Shown one piece after another: positions 1 to 7,518 of a stretch of DNA of 64,000 nt. The notes below the pieces were generated by a model that worked only from the letters and a program-made list of their open reading frames with translations, searched no databases and was not told the DNA's origin. The DNA comes from Pseudodesulfovibrio sp. S3 (GTDB lineage Bacteria; Desulfobacterota; Desulfovibrionia; Desulfovibrionales; Desulfovibrionaceae). The stretch spans positions 1 through 64,000 of the forward strand of contig NZ_QTZO01000007.1 in assembly GCF_004025585.1 (NCBI RefSeq), written 5' to 3'. Numbering within the stretch: the first letter of the stretch is position 1; every line of letters begins with the position of its first letter. A program made the position numbers and the translations under genes.

Positions 1-271
1 CCCCCCTCCCGCACAAGCCTCCCCCTACGACAGCAAGCCCTCCCGCCAACGCCCAGACCTCCCGGCAAACGAATGCACCAGCCCTTGATCGGAAGGCCTA
101 GAAGCTGACGATGAAGGGGCGGCGGCTCTTTTGCCGGGGTCAGGGGATGTGGCTTGACGGGTCACGTCAGGGAGGGGAAGCGCCTATAGGCCAAGGCAGG
201 GAGCCACCCCGAATCGATCAGCTTCTTGCCGCCGATCACCGGGCGGCCAAAATCCAAAGCCGCATTTTTTT

Positions 272-307
272 GGTTCTTTTTTGGGGCGGCTCAGCCAAAA
301 AAGAACC
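272..307. repeat. 13-bp inverted repeat (hairpin)
   Basis: GGTTCTTTTTTGG at 272-284 is exactly complementary to CCAAAAAAGAACC at 295-307, with a 10-base loop. There is no adjacent gene that it would obviously terminate. It resembles the intergenic hairpin repeats common in Desulfovibrio-type genomes, but that family assignment is an inference. Confidence 0.6.
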
Positions 308-464
308 CCGCCGGGAGGGCTGAAAAAAAACATGGAGGAGCGATGAGCGACGGCTCTTCTTCAGACTTGCTGCAAGGGGAACACGCACACATCCGCGAAG
401 AAGGACATGGAATGCCTTTGGGGCGGCAAGCCCCAAACAATGCCTCTCGCGCCAAAGGCGCACA

Positions 465-497
465 TCCCAAAACAAGAAGCCGCCCCCTGGGCGGCCT
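465..497 (-). terminator. Probable terminator of the small membrane-protein gene
   Basis: GCCGCCC (479-485) pairs with GGGCGGC (489-495). Read on the minus strand it is followed by a T-rich tract, CTTCTTGTTTTG. It lies about 40 bases past the stop of the gene at 538-858. Confidence 0.6.
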
Positions 498-537
498 TCC
501 TTATTCCTCAAGGCCGGTTGCCCGAAGCGAAAGCCCG

Positions 538-858
538 CTACTTCTGGTAACGGGCATCACCAAATCCGAGAATCGGATAGAAAACAAAGGGCAGCAGGAA
601 AATCCCGACCCCGAAAATGATGGGCAGGCCGAATTTCTTTGCAATGGCAAAGGAAAGCAGCAGGAGCAGGACGAGGTTGACCACCGGGATGAAGTAGCCG
701 ACGAACCAGTACCACTCTTTGCCGCCGATGCGGTTGAGGACCCAGAGGTTGTAAAAGGGGATGAGACATGCCCATCCATATTCGCCTGCTTTTTCGAACA
801 TCTTCCACAAGCCGATGACAACGGCGATCAATATGACGAGATAAATGAGAGTGCCCAT
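538..858 (-). CDS. Small multi-pass membrane protein (DUF5684/signal-peptidase-like)
   Basis: A 106-residue protein that is almost entirely hydrophobic. One membrane segment lies at about residues 3-18, and further segments cover about residues 48-70 and 76-98. The middle carries aromatic motifs (EYGWACLIPFYNLWVL, GGKEWYWFVGYFIPVVN) typical of the DUF5684 family of small inner-membrane proteins, which are sometimes annotated as signal peptidase I-like. No catalytic serine/lysine pair is visible, so a peptidase activity should not be assumed. It is encoded alone, and a hairpin terminator follows the stop codon. The function is unknown. Confidence 0.75.
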   Translation of the reverse strand: MGTLIYLVILIAVVIGLWKMFEKAGEYGWACLIPFYNLWVLNRIGGKEWYWFVGYFIPVVNLVLLLLLSFAIAKKFGLPIIFGVGIFLLPFVFYPILGFGDARYQK

Positions 859-988
859 GTGAAATCCTCCTGCTGACTGGTTAAACCGGCAATCTCTTGC
901 TTCATAGCTTTGCGCGTGAACCAGGTCAACGGGGGGAACTGAAAAAGGGCACGCTCGAAGACGTGGCCTTGAAGTCGGTGCAGAAGGG

Positions 989-1645
989 CTAGAAGCCGTG
1001 CTTGCGCAAGTAGTCCATGGTGATGCCGGTTTTGGCCTCGGTCTGCTGGTCGTTCACCCAGGGGGAGACCATGCGTTCCACGTATTTCCCGATGATGTCG
1101 GTTTCCATGTTGACCTTGGTGCCGGGCGTCCAGTCGGAGATGGTGGTCATCTTCTGGGTCTCGGGGATGATGTTCACCTCAAGCCAGGTGGGGGCGCATT
1201 GGTTGACTGTCAGGCTGATGCCGTCCAGGGTTACCGACCCTTTGGGAATGACGTATTTGCCGTTGGCCGCATCAAAGGTCAGGCGGTAGATTTTCGATTG
1301 GCCCGCCGGGCGCACTTCGGCGATTTCGGCCAGGCAGTCCACATGGCCCGAGACGATGTGCCCGCCGAACCGGTCGCCCATGGCCATGGCCCGTTCCAGA
1401 TTGACGGTGCTCCCTATGCGCAGGCCGCCCAGGCTGGTGACCGACAGTGTTTCTTTACTGGCGTAGCAGGTGAACCAATTGTCACCGTAGGTTTCCACGG
1501 TCAGGCAGGTGCCGTTCACGGCAATGGACTCGCCGGGTTCGATGTCAGGCAGGTCGAAGAGTGTGGAGATGCGATAGCGCGTTTCCGCGCCTCTGTTGTC
1601 GGCGGCATCGATGCGGCCCATGCCTATGACCAGTCCGGTGAACAT
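989..1645 (-). CDS. ribE: Riboflavin synthase, alpha subunit
   Basis: A 218-residue enzyme that dismutates two 6,7-dimethyl-8-ribityllumazine molecules into riboflavin and a pyrimidinedione, the last step of riboflavin synthesis. It starts with the family-typical MFTGLV and contains two homologous lumazine-binding barrels: GESIAVNGTCLTV in the first and GSVTLDGISLTVN in the second. The length is normal for the family. It is the last gene of a minus-strand series, but about 3.1 kb of unrelated genes separate it from ribD, its usual neighbour. No FMN riboswitch is visible in the 70 bases upstream. Identification is secure; the naming ribE versus ribC varies between organisms. Confidence 0.95.
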   Translation of the reverse strand: MFTGLVIGMGRIDAADNRGAETRYRISTLFDLPDIEPGESIAVNGTCLTVETYGDNWFTCYASKETLSVTSLGGLRIGSTVNLERAMAMGDRFGGHIVSGHVDCLAEIAEVRPAGQSKIYRLTFDAANGKYVIPKGSVTLDGISLTVNQCAPTWLEVNIIPETQKMTTISDWTPGTKVNMETDIIGKYVERMVSPWVNDQQTEAKTGITMDYLRKHGF

Positions 1646-1715
1646 AGATAAAACCTCGCTTTAGGCGTTGAATGACGCAGTTGTAACAGTCTGCGGGGCG
1701 GGTGTAAATCCGGGA

Positions 1716-2534
1716 TCAGTCCAGGTAGGTGTTCAGGAGTTCCTGATAGGCCGGTCCGGCCTTGACTCTGTCCAGGGCTGACTGGAAGGTCCGGACGATG
1801 CCGGGCGGCGTGGCCCGATGAAAGGCATAGTACACGGGAGTTTCGCGCAGGATGAAGACGGTATCGAAGTCCTCCTGCGAAAACCCGTTTCGTTCTGCCA
1901 TCTTGTGCCAACTCCGCTCTTCGTAGGCCACGAGGTCCAGCCTGTCGTCCATGAGTTTGTCGATGTTCTGCTGCATGTCGGCCACGGGTTCGACCCTGGC
2001 GACGTCCCGGTACCCCTGCATCAATGTGTCCGTGATATCGTCACGCAGGGTGCCGACTTTGAGACCGGCGAGATCGCACAGATTGTTCATGGCTATACCG
2101 CGCTCCTTTTTGGCGATCAGGACGAACCTGACGACTCGGATGGGGCCTGCCCAGAGGAACTCGTTTTCGCGCTCCACAGTCCTGGCCATGCAGAAAAGCA
2201 TGGTGAAAGGTTCAAGCCTCAGACGCTGGTATGCCCTGGCCCAGGGCAGAGAAGTTATGGGCTGGTGGGGAATGCCGATCTGGTCCCAGGTCTGTTTGAG
2301 CAGATCCACTGCAAGACCCGTGACGGTGCCGTTTTCAGTGTAATTATACGGATAATACTCTTCGGTCAGATAAATGATGTCGGCCAGGGAGCGTTCCTGT
2401 GCAGCTGAGGACGACGCCAGACAAACCTGCCCCAGAATCAGACCGAACAGGAGGGAGAGCAGGAAAACGGTTTTCCAGCATGAGCGGATACAGGTTGCCG
2501 TGTCGGGGAAAGGGGAATCGTTATGGTAATCCAT
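1716..2534 (-). CDS. Periplasmic solute-binding protein, SBP_bac_3 type
   Basis: A 272-residue protein with an N-terminal hydrophobic segment (about residues 22-42) followed by a family 3 extracellular solute-binding fold (PF00497). The mature start carries YLTEEYYPYNYTENG, and further on LPWARAY and GPIRVVRFVLI. These same motifs occur in the next gene upstream (2576-3322), so the two are paralogues. No permease or ATPase gene lies nearby, so a sensing role or a partner elsewhere is possible. The ligand is unknown; the family often binds amino acids or other small polar molecules. It lies between ribD and ribE as part of an apparent insertion. Confidence 0.85.
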   Translation of the reverse strand: MDYHNDSPFPDTATCIRSCWKTVFLLSLLFGLILGQVCLASSSAAQERSLADIIYLTEEYYPYNYTENGTVTGLAVDLLKQTWDQIGIPHQPITSLPWARAYQRLRLEPFTMLFCMARTVERENEFLWAGPIRVVRFVLIAKKERGIAMNNLCDLAGLKVGTLRDDITDTLMQGYRDVARVEPVADMQQNIDKLMDDRLDLVAYEERSWHKMAERNGFSQEDFDTVFILRETPVYYAFHRATPPGIVRTFQSALDRVKAGPAYQELLNTYLD

Positions 2535-2575
2535 TTCGAAAAACTCTCAGGAGCGTGTTTTCGTGTAATCGGCAG

Positions 2576-3322
2576 TTAGTCAAGGTAATGGTTGACCATG
2601 TTCCGATAGGCCGGTTTTTGTTTGACAGAATCCAGGGCGTTTTGAAAACGGGCGATCAGCGTGTCCGGGGTTTTTGGGTTGAAGATGATATAGAGGTCTC
2701 CCTTGCTCAGAATCCAGATTCTTTTGAAGCGGTCGGCAGGGTATCCCATCTTTTTGGCCGTTGAGAAAAAAGCGTAATCGTCCATGGCCAGAACATCGAT
2801 TCTACCTGAATCGAGCATCTTGACGCCGCTTTCGATGTGAGCGTTGATGACGGTGTCAAAGCCATGTTTGTCCAGCAGTGACGTCGCCGGGAAGTTCCGA
2901 ATGGTGCCGATTCTGTATTTGGACAGGTCGTTGTATTCAGCGATGCGAATGTCATTCTGCTTCAGGGAAAAAAGGGAAATTCTGCCTTTGGCGATGGGGC
3001 CTACCCATTTGAAATCGGACTCTCTTTCGGTCGTTCGCAAGACGGAAAAGAGCACCGCTTCGGGTTCGGTCTGGACTTTGCTGTATGCCCGTGCCCACGG
3101 CATGACTTTGATAGGCTGTTCCGGCACTCCCATCTCTTGCCACATGAGCTTGAGCGTGTTTACGGACAAGCCCGTGAGTATGCCCTTATCCGTGTAATTG
3201 TATGGCGCATATTCCTCTGTGAAGTAGACGAACGCAACGGGGTTCTGGGATTGGTCTGCAGAACATGGAGGATCTGTAAAAAAACAGAACAAAAGGACCA
3301 GCAGAAAACATATTACCTGCAT
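2576..3322 (-). CDS. Periplasmic solute-binding protein, SBP_bac_3 type
   Basis: A 248-residue protein with a clear signal peptide (hydrophobic residues 2-17, likely cleavage near SADQ). The mature part has YFTEEYAPYNYTDKG, MPWARAY, RTTERESDFKWVGPI and a C-terminal YRNMVNHYLD that match the downstream paralogue at 1716-2534 (which ends LLNTYLD). The two genes are 41 bases apart on the same strand and probably arose by tandem duplication. No transport partners are adjacent. The ligand cannot be told from the sequence. Confidence 0.85.
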   Translation of the reverse strand: MQVICFLLVLLFCFFTDPPCSADQSQNPVAFVYFTEEYAPYNYTDKGILTGLSVNTLKLMWQEMGVPEQPIKVMPWARAYSKVQTEPEAVLFSVLRTTERESDFKWVGPIAKGRISLFSLKQNDIRIAEYNDLSKYRIGTIRNFPATSLLDKHGFDTVINAHIESGVKMLDSGRIDVLAMDDYAFFSTAKKMGYPADRFKRIWILSKGDLYIIFNPKTPDTLIARFQNALDSVKQKPAYRNMVNHYLD

Positions 3323-3404
3323 TACTCAAAACTAGCTAACTGTGTTTGAAATAGCAAGTTCAAGGTTGATAGGCCGGGATCACGTTTCGCGGGGCGGGTG
3401 GAGG

Positions 3405-4037
3405 TTACAAGGGGGCATCCGGGTTTTGAAACAGGTAGACGGCTGTCATGTCGACCAGGGCGTCATAGAGCCGTTCCCGGCCGATGGCTTGGCCGGTGAC
3501 AGCCACTGAGTGCATGGTTTCCTCAAAGGCATTGGACACGATCCGTGCTGCGGCCTCCAGGTCATCGACCCGGAGATGGCTGCGCAGAGTTTCGAGAAAT
3601 CGGGTCAGCTTTGCCACCAGTTCGTTGTCCTGCCGTTCGGAGAGTTGGGCAAAATCTTCATCCGTGTAGCGCATGGCAAGCAGTACCCGGAGGAGTTCCG
3701 GCGACTGCTTGTGCGATATGTGCCCCAGTTCGACCACACAGCGCATGAGCTCCCGGCCGGTGGTTTTGCCTGCGGACAGGGATTTCAGTTCGGTGAAAAC
3801 GGAATGGTCGACATTGGCCATGTGCTGGGTGAATATTTCTATAAGCATGGCTTTCTTGTCGGTGAAATAGGCATAGAAGGTACCCACGGACACCCCTGCA
3901 GCATTGGCAATTTCCCTGGCAGTGGTCCCCTGGAATCCTTTTTGGCCGAACAGGTCCATGGCTGCATCGACAAGGCGGTTTCGCTTGTCGATGCTCCGGG
4001 CCTGTTGCGGTATGCGGACTGTGGTGTCGTTGGTCAT
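3405..4037 (-). CDS. TetR-family transcriptional repressor
   Basis: A 210-residue regulator with an N-terminal TetR helix-turn-helix at about residues 20-66. Its recognition part reads GTTAREIANAAGVSVGTFYAYF, split here as GTTAREIANAAG and VSVGTFYAYF. The C-terminal ligand-binding part is divergent, as is normal for the family. It lies 46 bases downstream of a methyltransferase gene on the same strand. A perfect TGAAC/GTTCA dyad stands upstream of that pair, so it is likely to repress its own two-gene operon. The inducer is unknown. Confidence 0.88.
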   Translation of the reverse strand: MTNDTTVRIPQQARSIDKRNRLVDAAMDLFGQKGFQGTTAREIANAAGVSVGTFYAYFTDKKAMLIEIFTQHMANVDHSVFTELKSLSAGKTTGRELMRCVVELGHISHKQSPELLRVLLAMRYTDEDFAQLSERQDNELVAKLTRFLETLRSHLRVDDLEAAARIVSNAFEETMHSVAVTGQAIGRERLYDALVDMTAVYLFQNPDAPL

Positions 4038-4083
4038 TCGTGCGCTCCTTTGAGGGGGGGGATATTCCGCTTGCCGTTTCCCA

Positions 4084-4653
4084 TCAAGATTTCTTTAGCA
4101 CCGCAGCATGACTGAGGAAAATATTTGGACTGGATTCCCTGACGAATCCTGCACTGACTGAGGCGGACATCTCGGTGTCGAAATGCGCGGGGGATACATG
4201 GAATTTCGGTTCCAACAGCAGCAGCCTGCCGCCGGGGCGGACGCACCGGCTCATCTGAAGGAAATAGGTGTCTATGTCTGGCACTTCGTGAACCATGTAG
4301 GCTGCAAGGGCAAAGTCCGCAATGGGCAATTCGCCCATGTCGTCGGCCCGGCTTTCCATGGTTTTGATGATTCCGCTCAGGCCTGCCATGGCCGCCTTTT
4401 CATTGAGCCGGTTCAGGGCACCTGCCTGGATGTCTACGCCGACGACCGTGCCTGTGTTTCCCACCATTCTGGCCAGTGCCATGGTGAAAAAACCGGTGCC
4501 GCACCCCGTGTCCACTACGGTCATTCCAGGTTCCACCATGTGGCCGAAGAGCTTCTTGGGTGGGTGCATCATGCCTCGTACCGGGTTGTCGAGGGTCCAT
4601 TGCTTGCGCCACGAATACACGTGGTCTCCCTGCTTTTTGTACCCAAAATTCAT
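4084..4653 (-). CDS. SAM-dependent methyltransferase (class I)
   Basis: A 189-residue Methyltransf_11/31-type enzyme. The SAM-binding motif I is VVDTGCGTGFFTMALA near residue 48. VVGVDIQ, the acidic end of strand 2, follows, then the post-motif PIADFALAAYMVHEVPD and GGRLLLLEPKFHV. The start was chosen at 4653 because AAGGAGG lies 6 bases upstream; an in-frame ATG at 4701 falls inside the operator dyad and lacks a ribosome site. The substrate is unknown. Co-transcription with the downstream TetR gene suggests an inducible modification or detoxification role (inference). Confidence 0.85.
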   Translation of the reverse strand: MNFGYKKQGDHVYSWRKQWTLDNPVRGMMHPPKKLFGHMVEPGMTVVDTGCGTGFFTMALARMVGNTGTVVGVDIQAGALNRLNEKAAMAGLSGIIKTMESRADDMGELPIADFALAAYMVHEVPDIDTYFLQMSRCVRPGGRLLLLEPKFHVSPAHFDTEMSASVSAGFVRESSPNIFLSHAAVLKKS

Positions 4654-4683
4654 GTCGGCCTCCTTGTTCTTGTTAAAATATAA

Positions 4684-4703
4684 ATATGAACTCATGTTCA
4701 TAT
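4684..4703 (-). promoter_or_regulatory. Candidate TetR operator upstream of methyltransferase-tetR
   Basis: ATATGAAC (4684-4691) is the exact reverse complement of GTTCATAT (4696-4703), separated by TCAT. This 20-base dyad stands about 30 bases upstream of the methyltransferase start, where a repressor would block transcription. Binding by the downstream TetR protein is inferred. Confidence 0.65.
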
Positions 4704-4750
4704 TGTCAACAAAAAAATGGAGTTTGGCCTGCCAGTGAAAAAGGGGGGGG

Positions 4751-5884
4751 TCATTTCGAGCGAAGTGTCAGGATGACGTCCGTGCCACAGGCTTCCGTCT
4801 TGAGTATGCGGAAGTTCAGGGCCTTGGACATGGGGATATGTTCGCGGCCGGAATAGGCTGCCGGGGCTGTGTCATCGCCCAGGATGCGCGGGGTCACGAT
4901 GTGAACCAATTCGTCTGCCAGCTTTTGTTCTATGAGGGCCAGTGCGAACTTTCCGCCACCTTCACACAGGGTGTAGTGGCAGTCGCAATCGTATCGCAGC
5001 CTTTCGAAACCGTAGGAGAGCGAAAGCCCGCCGGAATGCCCAGGCAGTGGCCAGACAGAGGTGCCGCGCTGGCGCAGCCGGTCGGCGGCCTTGCTTCGTG
5101 CGGCTGTGGCGGTGGTCATGAAGATGGCCCGTTCGGGCCGGTCGCGCAACAGGGCGAACCGGGGTGGATCCTCGGGCAGTTTGGAAGTTACCACCACACC
5201 GAAGGGCTGGACAAAGTCGGCTTCCAGTCCTTTCTTGCGGCAGGTCAGGCTCGGGTCGTCCGCGTAAAAAGTGTTGCCGCCGATGACCACGGCACCGACC
5301 CGTGCGCGCATTTCATGCACCCGGGCAAAGGATTCCGGGCAGGAAACCGGTTCGGGCTTACGCTGGCTGGAGGCGATTTTGCCGTCCAGGGTGGCGGCCA
5401 TCTTGAGGATGTTGAACGGGGAGTGTGAACGCTGCCAGAGCAGGAAGTCGGCGACGAGGTCCAGGCATGGCTGTTCAAGCACGCCCACCTTTACCTTGAT
5501 GCCATGTTCAAGGAGTTTTTCCACGCCTCCGGCGGCCACCGGGTTGGGATCGCGGGTGCCCACGACGACCCTGGCGATGCCTGCCTCAATGAGGGCGTCG
5601 GTGCAGGGCGGGGTTTTGCCGTGGTGATTGCACGGCTCCAGGGTGACGAACATGGTCAGCCCTTTGGGGTCCACGTCTTTCTTGCGGGCATCAGCCAGAC
5701 ACTTGCGCTCTGCGTGCAGCTGCCCATAGCGGGTGTGCCACCCCTCGGCCACGATCTGATCATCGCGCACCAGCACGGCGCCCACGCAGGGATTGGGGGC
5801 CGTGGCTCCCCGGCCTTGATAGGCCAGGTCCACGGCTCGGGCCATGAACAGCTCTTCGCTATTTGAAATCGTCTGTAAAGACAT
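4751..5884 (-). CDS. ribD: Bifunctional diaminohydroxyphosphoribosylaminopyrimidine deaminase / reductase
   Basis: A 377-residue two-domain riboflavin enzyme. The N-terminal deaminase domain (about 1-145) has the zinc-site motifs HAERKC and PCNHHGKTPPC; the C-terminal reductase domain begins with FNILKMAATLDGKIAS and ends in a Rossmann-like region with CEGGGKFALALIE. Together they convert the pyrimidine product of GTP cyclohydrolase II towards the ribityl-uracil precursor. The start at 5884 gives the normal N-terminus (SEELFMARAVDLA). Upstream lies a 30-bp element that also precedes the dCMP deaminase gene. ribE, the expected next gene, has been displaced by a four-gene insertion. Confidence 0.95.
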   Translation of the reverse strand: MSLQTISNSEELFMARAVDLAYQGRGATAPNPCVGAVLVRDDQIVAEGWHTRYGQLHAERKCLADARKKDVDPKGLTMFVTLEPCNHHGKTPPCTDALIEAGIARVVVGTRDPNPVAAGGVEKLLEHGIKVKVGVLEQPCLDLVADFLLWQRSHSPFNILKMAATLDGKIASSQRKPEPVSCPESFARVHEMRARVGAVVIGGNTFYADDPSLTCRKKGLEADFVQPFGVVVTSKLPEDPPRFALLRDRPERAIFMTTATAARSKAADRLRQRGTSVWPLPGHSGGLSLSYGFERLRYDCDCHYTLCEGGGKFALALIEQKLADELVHIVTPRILGDDTAPAAYSGREHIPMSKALNFRILKTEACGTDVILTLRSK

Positions 5885-5963
5885 TAATCTCTCCGACTGT
5901 TGCGCACGTCTGCCCGGACAGCTCTTGGGACGGTTGTTTCCCGGCCTGTTTTATCTGGTCCAT

Positions 5964-5993
5964 CTAGCATTTCTTGCCAGGAAAGGGAACGGG
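5964..5993 (-). repeat. 30-bp conserved element, copy A (upstream of ribD)
   Basis: On the plus strand it begins CTAGCATTTCTTG and ends GAACGGG. It matches 27 of 30 positions of copy B at 6893-6922 in the same orientation. It lies 80 bases upstream of the ribD start, directly after the stop of a small hypothetical gene. It may be a leader RNA element or an operator; no known riboswitch is recognised. Confidence 0.6.
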
Positions 5994-5996
5994 TGC

Positions 5997-6236
5997 TCAG
6001 CATCTCATGGGGTGTTTATGCCAGCCCATTTCCCATCTGTCTGTCTTTTTGTCCAGAAAGTACAGCCCGTTCCCGCCGCTTTCGGCTTCCGTTGACGGAT
6101 GGCTGCCGGTGATTTCGTAATGATCGTCATGGATGACGGACATGGAGCCCGATCTCAGGAAGTGGTTCCTGAACGTCGTCAGGGTGGCCTGCTGTCTGCT
6201 GTCGGGTGCCCGGCCGGTGACGTGTTGGATATTCAT
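5997..6236 (-). CDS. Hypothetical small protein
   Basis: An open frame between the dCMP deaminase gene and ribD on the same strand. From the ATG at 6236 it encodes 79 residues, starting MNIQHVTGRAP and ending GWHKHPMRC. The composition is protein-like (IHDDHYEITG, GLYFLDKKTDRWEMGW) and unlike a shadow frame. No family is recognised. The frame stays open upstream to 6419, with another ATG at 6308 that would add a Cys-containing hydrophobic segment (CRLLPFLC). No start has a strong ribosome site; GCAGGAC precedes 6236 at short spacing. Function unknown, and the reality of the gene is moderately likely. Confidence 0.45.
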   Translation of the reverse strand: MNIQHVTGRAPDSRQQATLTTFRNHFLRSGSMSVIHDDHYEITGSHPSTEAESGGNGLYFLDKKTDRWEMGWHKHPMRC

Positions 6237-6390
6237 GTCCTGCACGGATGCCGGGTCGCTGCATTCGGCTCTGTTCGCGCACAGGAACGGGAGAAGGCGG
6301 CAGGACCCCATGGCGCGAAGGCCAGGCCCGGTTGTGTGCCGGTCGCCACTCGGAAAAGGGAACGCGCCCATGGGTGCGCAAGGTCCCCGG

Positions 6391-6849
6391 CTAGGTAAAA
6401 TCGCCTTCCATGAAAACATAGTTCACACCTGCTTCCGCAAGCATCTGCTCGGAAAGTTCGTCTGGATAGTTCTGGGCAAAATAGATGTTCTTCACCTCGC
6501 AGTTGATGAGCATCTTGGTGCACAGGATGCACGGTTTCGTGGTGCAGTATATGTCGCACCCCTTGAGGTCCAGGCTGTGAGTGGCGGCCTGGATGATAAC
6601 ATTTTGCTCGGCGTGCAGTCCTCTGCACAGCTCATGGCGTTCACCCGAGGGAATGCCGAGCTGGTCGCGGAGGCAACCAACCTCTTCGCAGTGGGCGATG
6701 CCCGACGGCACCCCGTTGTAGCCGGTTGCCAGGATGCGCTTGTCACCAACGGCGATGGCTCCCACGGCGCGGCGGGTGCAGGTGGAGCGCTGGGCCACCA
6801 GATGGGCGATGCGCATGAAATATTCGGGCCAGGGGAGTCGGTTGGACAT
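6391..6849 (-). CDS. dCMP/CMP deaminase (ComEB-like)
   Basis: A 152-residue zinc-dependent cytidine deaminase-fold enzyme. The zinc site is formed by HAEQNVI (His and the proton-shuttling Glu) and PCILC (two Cys). CTRRAVGAI and [13 protein letters not shown] match the deoxycytidylate deaminase family, which makes dUMP from dCMP for thymidylate synthesis. In relatives this gene commonly precedes ribD, as here. A 30-bp element shared with the ribD leader lies 44 bases upstream of its start. Confidence 0.92.
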   Translation of the reverse strand: MSNRLPWPEYFMRIAHLVAQRSTCTRRAVGAIAVGDKRILATGYNGVPSGIAHCEEVGCLRDQLGIPSGERHELCRGLHAEQNVIIQAATHSLDLKGCDIYCTTKPCILCTKMLINCEVKNIYFAQNYPDELSEQMLAEAGVNYVFMEGDFT

Positions 6850-6892
6850 GGAGGTTCCTCATGTGGTCAGGGGTAACGTCAGTTCGGTTCAA

Positions 6893-6922
6893 CTAGCATT
6901 TCTTGATAGGAAAGTGAACGGG
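6893..6922 (-). repeat. 30-bp conserved element, copy B (upstream of dCMP deaminase)
   Basis: It differs from copy A (5964-5993) at only three positions: two adjacent bases in the middle and one in the AGGAAAGNGAACGGG part. It lies 44 bases before the deaminase start, in the gap after the fmdB-like gene. That gap also holds a 9-bp perfect palindromic hairpin at 6987-7005 (TCGTCCCGG arm), so the leader is probably structured. Confidence 0.6.
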
Positions 6923-7018
6923 GGAGTCTCGGGGCCGAATGGCTGTACGCCCGGTCCATGGAGTTGTTTGCGGGAAGGAAATGGAGTCGTCCCGGACCGG
7001 GACGAGGGGTTATACGCC

Positions 7019-7219
7019 TCAACCTTTGCCTGATCCGCAACTTGACCCTTGGAGCGCATCCAGGTTCGGTCCGCCTTTCACCCGGGCGCGGCAGGCGCTC
7101 ATGATTTTTTCTGTGTTTTCAGATCGGCAGGAGGGGCAGGGCACCGGTTCATCCTGTGAAAAGACAAGTTCCTCAAACTCATTGTCGCAGTTGAGGCAGA
7201 TGTACTCGTATATGGGCAT
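7019..7219 (-). CDS. FmdB-family zinc-ribbon protein
   Basis: A 66-residue protein beginning MPIYEYICLNCDNEFE, the hallmark of the FmdB/CxxC_CxxC_SSSS regulatory-protein family (PF09723). It has a zinc ribbon made by CLNC and CPSC, followed by ENTEKIMSACRARVKGG. The start at 7219 was chosen because of this conserved N-terminus and AGAGGA upstream; the frame upstream of it is low-complexity promoter DNA. The family has no firmly established function. It is divergently arranged to the zraP-like gene and heads the minus-strand dCMP deaminase-ribD series. Confidence 0.88.
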   Translation of the reverse strand: MPIYEYICLNCDNEFEELVFSQDEPVPCPSCRSENTEKIMSACRARVKGGPNLDALQGSSCGSGKG

Positions 7220-7296
7220 GTCGTATCCTCTGGAATTCATGGTATGGTCTTGCGAAAATAATGCGTCCGGTCCGGTCGTTGTCAAGGGCCGGGGCT

Positions 7297-7365
7297 TGCA
7301 CACCGAATTGCATATGTGCAATATATGCATACGGTGTGTGCAGCCTGTGTGCATTATGCTGCACA
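7297..7365 (+). promoter_or_regulatory. Clustered TGTGCA sites (candidate enhancer for the sigma-54 activator)
   Basis: Five copies of TGTGCA or its complement TGCACA occur at 7297, 7315, 7337, 7348 and 7360. The last two form an exact inverted pair (TGTGCA-N6-TGCACA). They end 63 bases before the -24 element, a normal distance for an upstream activating sequence. Recognition by the response regulator encoded at 10850-12238 is inferred. Confidence 0.65.
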
Positions 7366-7427
7366 TATAAAGGTCTTGGCGACAAGTTGTATTTGTGAAA
7401 AATCTTATATTTCTGTTGGTTGTGGGT

Positions 7428-7445
7428 TTGGCACACTCCCTGCTT
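7428..7445 (+). promoter_or_regulatory. Sigma-54 promoter (-24/-12) of the zraP-like gene
   Basis: TTGGCACACTCCCTGCTT has the invariant GG and GC separated by exactly 10 bases and fits the consensus TGGCAC-N5-TTGC well. It lies 74 bases upstream of the start codon. An activator of the right class (GAFTGA-containing) is encoded in the same locus. Confidence 0.8.
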
Positions 7446-7518
7446 CATGTAAGTCAAAGAAGATAGGCAAACTCCTCTTCCCGTTTGCATGAACAATTTA
7501 ATATTTGGAGGCAACACA

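Larger units (their letters stand above)
1..537. other. Intergenic stretch without a convincing gene
   Basis: About 540 bases of GC-rich sequence hold only short open frames with no recognisable protein features. The stretch contains one strong inverted repeat and, at its right end, the probable terminator of the small membrane-protein gene that follows. The riboflavin genes that often follow ribE in relatives (ribBA, ribH) are not present here. Confidence 0.6.

Noticed and set aside
226-876. 216-codon plus-strand frame
   Set aside because: It is antisense to the DUF5684-like membrane gene and its terminator; composition is not protein-like.
901-992. Plus-strand reading ending KKGTLEDVALKSVQKG before the ribE stop
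   Set aside because: Protein-like ending, but no start codon with a ribosome site and only about 30 codons; not enough to call a gene or relic.
1646-1715. FMN riboswitch upstream of ribE or ribD
   Set aside because: The conserved RFN motifs (such as AGGGTGAAATTCCC-like parts) were not found upstream of either gene.
7297-7365. CRISPR-like repeats in the zraP promoter
   Set aside because: The repeated hexamers are too short and irregular; they fit enhancer sites better. No CRISPR array was seen in the window.
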